Shown: positions 6,550 to 8,651 of the stretch, piece after piece
Numbering within the stretch: position 1 is the stretch's first letter
Layout of the letters: each line of letters starts with the position of its first letter
NCBI GenBank assembly: GCA_947254595.1
Contig: CAMYED010000043.1
Coordinates: 1-8,651, forward strand
Origin: an uncultured Gardnerella sp.
GTDB taxonomy: Bacteria; Actinomycetota; Actinomycetes; Actinomycetales; Bifidobacteriaceae
DNA length: 8,651 bases
Reading direction: 5' to 3'
Notes under the pieces: model-generated
What the model saw: only the letters and a program-made list of their open reading frames with translations
The model's database searches: none
What the model was told of the DNA's origin: nothing
Position numbers and translations under genes: made by a program

Positions 6550-6576
6550 AATTGATTGCCAAGTTTGCAAGCAATT
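6550..6576. promoter_or_regulatory. Inverted repeat upstream of the transporter operon
   Basis: AATTGATTGC (6550-6559) faces GCAAGCAATT (6567-6576) across a 7-nt centre, with 9 of 10 positions complementary. It lies about 95 bp upstream of the binding-protein start. It may be a repressor operator or a leader hairpin; the sequence does not say which. Confidence 0.4.
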
Positions 6577-6772
6577 TACTAATTACGCTTAAAGTCGCAG
6601 GCGTTACTAATCGTAGCCTATTAATAAACCAGGCTCACCGTATGTTAATCCAAAAAACTCACCAATAATTTGTATAAATATGATTTTAATCACACGCGCT
6701 TGCGGCACACGAGGTTGTAGTATTTATAAGGTATATCCTACGAATGTGGTTAAATTCCAACAGAACGTAAAC

Positions 6773-6799
6773 TTGCAAACGTACGCAAACGCGCATAAT
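6773..6799 (+). promoter_or_regulatory. Candidate pdxS promoter
   Basis: TTGCAA (6773-6778) and CATAAT (6794-6799) are separated by 15 bp, slightly short of optimum. The -10 lies 24 nt before the start codon, which would give a very short leader. An alternative pair is TTGCGG (6700-6705) with TATAAG (6725-6730), 19 bp apart. Neither is compelling. Confidence 0.3.
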
Positions 6800-6822
6800 A
6801 CATCTAAATAAAGCGAGGAATG

Positions 6823-7758
6823 ATGTCTGAAAACTTGAATACTGCAGCAACCGTGAACGAATCCTCGGACCCGCAGAACCATAGCAGCGAAGATCGCACG
6901 GCTTTGAACCGTCAGCTTGCGCAAATGCTTAAAGGCGGCGTAATTATGGACGTCACTACCCCGGAGCAGGCGCGAATTGCAGAAGACTCCGGCGCTTGCG
7001 CAGTTATGGCATTGGAGCGCATTCCTGCGGATATTCGCGCAGCCGGCGGCGTTTCTCGAATGAGCGACCCAGCAATGATTCACGGCATTCAGGAAGCTGT
7101 GTCTATTCCTGTGATGGCAAAGTGCCGCATTGGTCACTTTGTTGAAGCGCAGGTGCTTGAAGCTATTGAAATCGACTACATTGACGAAAGCGAAGTACTT
7201 TCCCCAGCTGACGACGTATACCATATTAATAAGCGCGATTTTGCCGTACCTTTCGTTTGCGGTGCTAAGGATTTGGGCGAGGCACTGCGCCGAATTAACG
7301 AAGGCGCTTCTATGATTCGCACTAAGGGCGAGCCAGGCACCGGCGACGTGATTCAGGCTGTGCGTCACATGCGCATGATGAATTCCGCAATTCGTAAGCT
7401 TACCAGCATGCGTGAGGATGAGCTTTTTGAGGAAGCTAAGAATTTGCGCGTGCCTTTCGAACTCGTAAAGTACGTTGCGCAGAATGGCAAGCTTCCTGTA
7501 GTAAACTTCGCTGCAGGCGGCGTTGCAACCCCAGCCGATGCTGCTTTGATGATGCAGCTTGGCGCTGAAGGCGTGTTCGTTGGCTCCGGCATCTTTAAGT
7601 CGGGCGACCCAGCAAAGCGCGCAGCCGCAATTGTGAAGGCTGTTACTAATTACAAGGATGCCAAGATGATTGCTAAGCTTTCCGAGAATTTGGGCGAAGC
7701 AATGGTTGGCATTAACGAGCAGGAAATCAAGCTTTTGATGGCTGAGCGCGGCGAGTGA
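6823..7758 (+). CDS. pdxS: Pyridoxal 5'-phosphate synthase, lyase/synthase subunit PdxS
   Basis: Cytoplasmic enzyme that condenses ribose 5-phosphate (or ribulose 5-phosphate), glyceraldehyde 3-phosphate and ammonia into pyridoxal 5'-phosphate (the DXP-independent route). The ammonia is supplied by PdxT. Counting from the ATG at 6823 (311 residues), the conserved core starts at LNRQLAQMLKGGVIMDV with Asp43. Lys100 (VMAKCRIGH) is the first Schiff-base lysine and Lys168 (MIRTKGEPGTG) the second. The phosphate-binding glycine motif is near FAAGGVATPADAALMMQLGAEGVFVGSGIF. An N-terminal tail of about 25 residues, rich in Asn/Ser, is longer than in Bacillus. Two ATG codons are adjacent (6820 and 6823); GAGGA at 6815-6819 abuts the first and is 3 nt from the second, so the second is slightly preferred. 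It is co-transcribed with pdxT. The identification is very secure. Confidence 0.97.
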   Translation: MSENLNTAATVNESSDPQNHSSEDRTALNRQLAQMLKGGVIMDVTTPEQARIAEDSGACAVMALERIPADIRAAGGVSRMSDPAMIHGIQEAVSIPVMAKCRIGHFVEAQVLEAIEIDYIDESEVLSPADDVYHINKRDFAVPFVCGAKDLGEALRRINEGASMIRTKGEPGTGDVIQAVRHMRMMNSAIRKLTSMREDELFEEAKNLRVPFELVKYVAQNGKLPVVNFAAGGVATPADAALMMQLGAEGVFVGSGIFKSGDPAKRAAAIVKAVTNYKDAKMIAKLSENLGEAMVGINEQEIKLLMAERGE

Positions 7759-7786
7759 TTAAGGCGAGTGATTGAGGCGAATGATT
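7750..7786. repeat. Three 13-bp-period repeats across the pdxS/pdxT junction
   Basis: GGCGAGTGATT at 7750-7760 and 7763-7773, and GGCGAATGATT at 7776-7786, are spaced 13 bp apart. The first copy contains the pdxS stop codon (TGA, 7756-7758). The third contains the probable pdxT start (ATG, 7781). The repeats therefore create the whole 22-bp intergenic spacer and its GAGG ribosome binding site. Confidence 0.85.
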
Positions 7787-8386
7787 TTGGAAAACTCCCC
7801 TACTATAACTTCAAACGCAAGTGCCCCTAAAACTGTAGCTGTTTTAGCTGTTCAGGGAGCTTTTCTTGAGCATAGGTTGATGCTAGAAAAGCTGGGTGCG
7901 CGCGTTATTGAGCTTCGGCAGGCGCGCGACTTAGAGCAGTCTTTTGACCGACTCGTGCTGCCTGGTGGCGAGAGCACAGTGCAGTCGAAGCTTCTTCGCG
8001 AACAAAATATGCTCGAACCTTTGCGAGAGAGGATTGCTGGCGGAATGCCGGTTCTTGGCACTTGCGCAGGCTTGATTTTACTTGCTAAGAACGTAGAAGG
8101 TAACGAGGTGAACGGCTTCGGCATGCTGGACGTAACTGTTAAGCGCAACGCTTACGGCCGACAGCTTGGAAGTTTCCACTGCGAAGCTGATTTTGGCGAT
8201 CTTGGCAAGGTGCCGATGACGTTTATTCGCGCGCCTTATATTGCAGAAGTCAGCTCTAATGCTGAAGTTCTTGCAACTGTTGACGGACATGTTGTTGCCG
8301 CGCGCCAAGGCAACCAAATCGGCACATCCTTCCACCCGGAGCTTGACGACGATACGCGAATTCACCAGCTTTTCCTGAATCTGTAA
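7781..8386 (+). CDS. pdxT: Pyridoxal 5'-phosphate synthase, glutaminase subunit PdxT
   Basis: Class I glutamine amidotransferase that hydrolyses glutamine and channels ammonia to PdxS; the two form a large 12+12 complex in characterised systems. From the ATG at 7781 it is 201 residues. The segments are VAVLAVQGAFLEH near the N-terminus, LPGGEST (60-66), the nucleophile Cys95 in GTCAGLILLA, SFHCEADF, FIRAPYI, and the His185/Glu187 pair in SFHPEL. The triad is complete. The frame extends to a TTG at 7772 preceded by AAGGCGA, adding three residues. The ATG has GAGG 3 nt upstream and is preferred, with some doubt because both signals arise from the 13-bp repeat. It is 22 bp after pdxS and followed by a strong terminator. 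Confidence 0.96.
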   Translation: MILENSPTITSNASAPKTVAVLAVQGAFLEHRLMLEKLGARVIELRQARDLEQSFDRLVLPGGESTVQSKLLREQNMLEPLRERIAGGMPVLGTCAGLILLAKNVEGNEVNGFGMLDVTVKRNAYGRQLGSFHCEADFGDLGKVPMTFIRAPYIAEVSSNAEVLATVDGHVVAARQGNQIGTSFHPELDDDTRIHQLFLNL

Positions 8387-8412
8387 ATTGGATTTGTAAC
8401 TCCTGCAAATAC

Positions 8413-8451
8413 AAAAGCCTTCGCAAGTAGAAATATTTGCGGAGGCTTTTT
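8413..8451 (+). terminator. Intrinsic terminator of pdxS-pdxT
   Basis: A 14-bp stem pairs AAAAGCCTTCGCAA (8413-8426) with TTGCGGAGGCTTTT (8437-8450), with one mismatch that can form a wobble. The loop is 10 nt and the T run extends to 8451. The A run on the left arm means the structure could also terminate transcription from the opposite strand. It lies 26 bp after the pdxT stop. Confidence 0.92.
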
Positions 8452-8493
8452 GACTGCGCGATTATTAGCATCTATTCGTTACGCGCGCAGTCA
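8451..8493. repeat. Inverted repeat linking the terminator to the right-hand array
   Basis: TGACTGCGCG (8451-8460) and CGCGCAGTCA (8484-8493) are perfect 10-bp inverted copies with a 23-nt spacer. The right arm is the core of the first 52-bp unit. The array is thus preceded by an inverted fragment of itself. Confidence 0.85.
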
Positions 8494-8651
8494 CCCATCT
8501 GCACCAGTAACAAAAAAAACGCCTCTATACGTTACGCGCGCAGTCACCCATCTGCACCAGTAACAAAAAAACGCCTCTATACGTTACGCGCGCAGTCACC
8601 CATCTGCACCAGTAACAAAAAAACGCCTCTATACGTTACGCGCGCAGTCAC
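8477..8651. repeat. Nearly perfect 52-bp tandem array, truncated by the window edge
   Basis: Units begin at 8477, 8530, 8582 and 8634. The first is 53 bp because its A run has eight instead of seven residues; the second and third are identical; the fourth is cut at 8651. Each unit starts CGTTACGCGCGCAGTCAC and contains an imperfect hairpin. GTTAC pairs with GTAAC and GCAG with CTGC around an 8-nt loop, then comes A7-8 and GCCTCTATA. There is no variable spacer between copies, so it is not a CRISPR array. No reading frame of note was found in it. The sequence just before the first unit (TCTATT) is a diverged unit end. Confidence 0.95.

Larger units (their letters stand above)
6458..6819. other. 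Divergent intergenic region between transporter operon and pdxS
   Basis: This region must hold both divergent promoters. The part next to the transporter (6473-6530) is a strongly A/T-rich tract with repeated ATTT elements, in which no clear -35/-10 pair can be chosen for the minus strand. A dyad lies at 6550-6576. A small stem (AGCCT at 6615-6619, AGGCT at 6631-6635) is also present. The part nearer pdxS contains several TATA-like words (TATAAATATGAT at 6673-6684, TATAAG at 6725-6730, CATAAT at 6794-6799). I see no gene, tRNA or recognisable riboswitch here. Confidence 0.6.

Noticed and set aside
6600..6640. tRNA or riboswitch near the AGCCT/AGGCT stem
   Set aside because: Only a single 5-bp stem with an 11-nt loop can be drawn; no cloverleaf, anticodon arm or known aptamer core is visible.
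6743..6753. AATGTGGTTAA upstream of pdxS as a possible binding site for a MocR-type PdxR regulator
   Set aside because: It vaguely resembles a motif I remember for actinobacterial PdxR, but there is only one imperfect copy, no direct repeat and no pdxR gene in the window.
6724..7368. Long minus-strand reading frame opposite pdxS (214 codons)
   Set aside because: It lies antisense to the highly conserved pdxS gene, shows no family resemblance and is rich in His, Asn and Cys as expected of a codon-shadow frame.
8477..8651. CRISPR array
   Set aside because: The whole 52-bp unit is repeated without unique spacers, and no cas gene is in the window. It is a simple tandem array.

Overview
The window looks like a chromosomal segment from an A+T-leaning member of the Bifidobacteriaceae, most likely Gardnerella. 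This is an inference from protein flavour (LuxS, PdxS and PdxT of actinobacterial type), moderate base composition and the crowded, repeat-rich intergenic regions; no 16S or other marker is present to prove it. There are seven protein-coding genes, all intact, and no RNA gene, insertion sequence, prophage or CRISPR array that I can support.

Layout. On the minus strand at the left lies luxS (86-580), preceded by a 411-bp gap holding a degenerate repeat array. Next comes a four-gene minus-strand operon for a peptide-type ABC importer. In transcription order it is a membrane-anchored family-5 substrate-binding protein (4760-6457), a 267-bp spacer full of hairpins and short tandem repeats, permease 1 (3539-4492), permease 2 (2671-3534) and a fused double ATPase (992-2674). 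The last three genes are packed with a 4-nt gap and a 4-nt overlap. A 362-bp divergent intergenic region separates this operon from pdxS-pdxT (6823-7758, 7781-8386) on the plus strand. These two encode the two halves of the glutamine-dependent pyridoxal 5'-phosphate synthase and end at a clear stem-loop terminator.

How the genes work. The importer genes form a complete set (binding protein, two membrane subunits, two nucleotide-binding domains in one chain), so the system should be functional for uptake of peptides or a similar solute. LuxS recycles S-ribosylhomocysteine and makes the AI-2 precursor as a by-product. PdxS/PdxT make vitamin B6 de novo. Nothing in the sequence links the three modules functionally beyond proximity.

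Most notable. No unknown gene system is visible. The unusual content is non-coding: three different intergenic regions each contain tandem repeats with the same period of 52 bp. They are a degenerate array at 775-987, three hairpins at 4590-4745, and a nearly perfect array at 8477-8651 that runs off the right edge. The left and right arrays share a GTAACG / GTGACTG..CG signature in opposite orientation. The window also has many other short tandem duplications: 20 bp before luxS, 11 bp x5 before permease 1, 12 bp and 15 bp units inside the ATPase gene, and 13 bp x3 at the pdxS/pdxT junction. Together they suggest a slippage-prone genome and possibly a family of regulatory or structural repeats.
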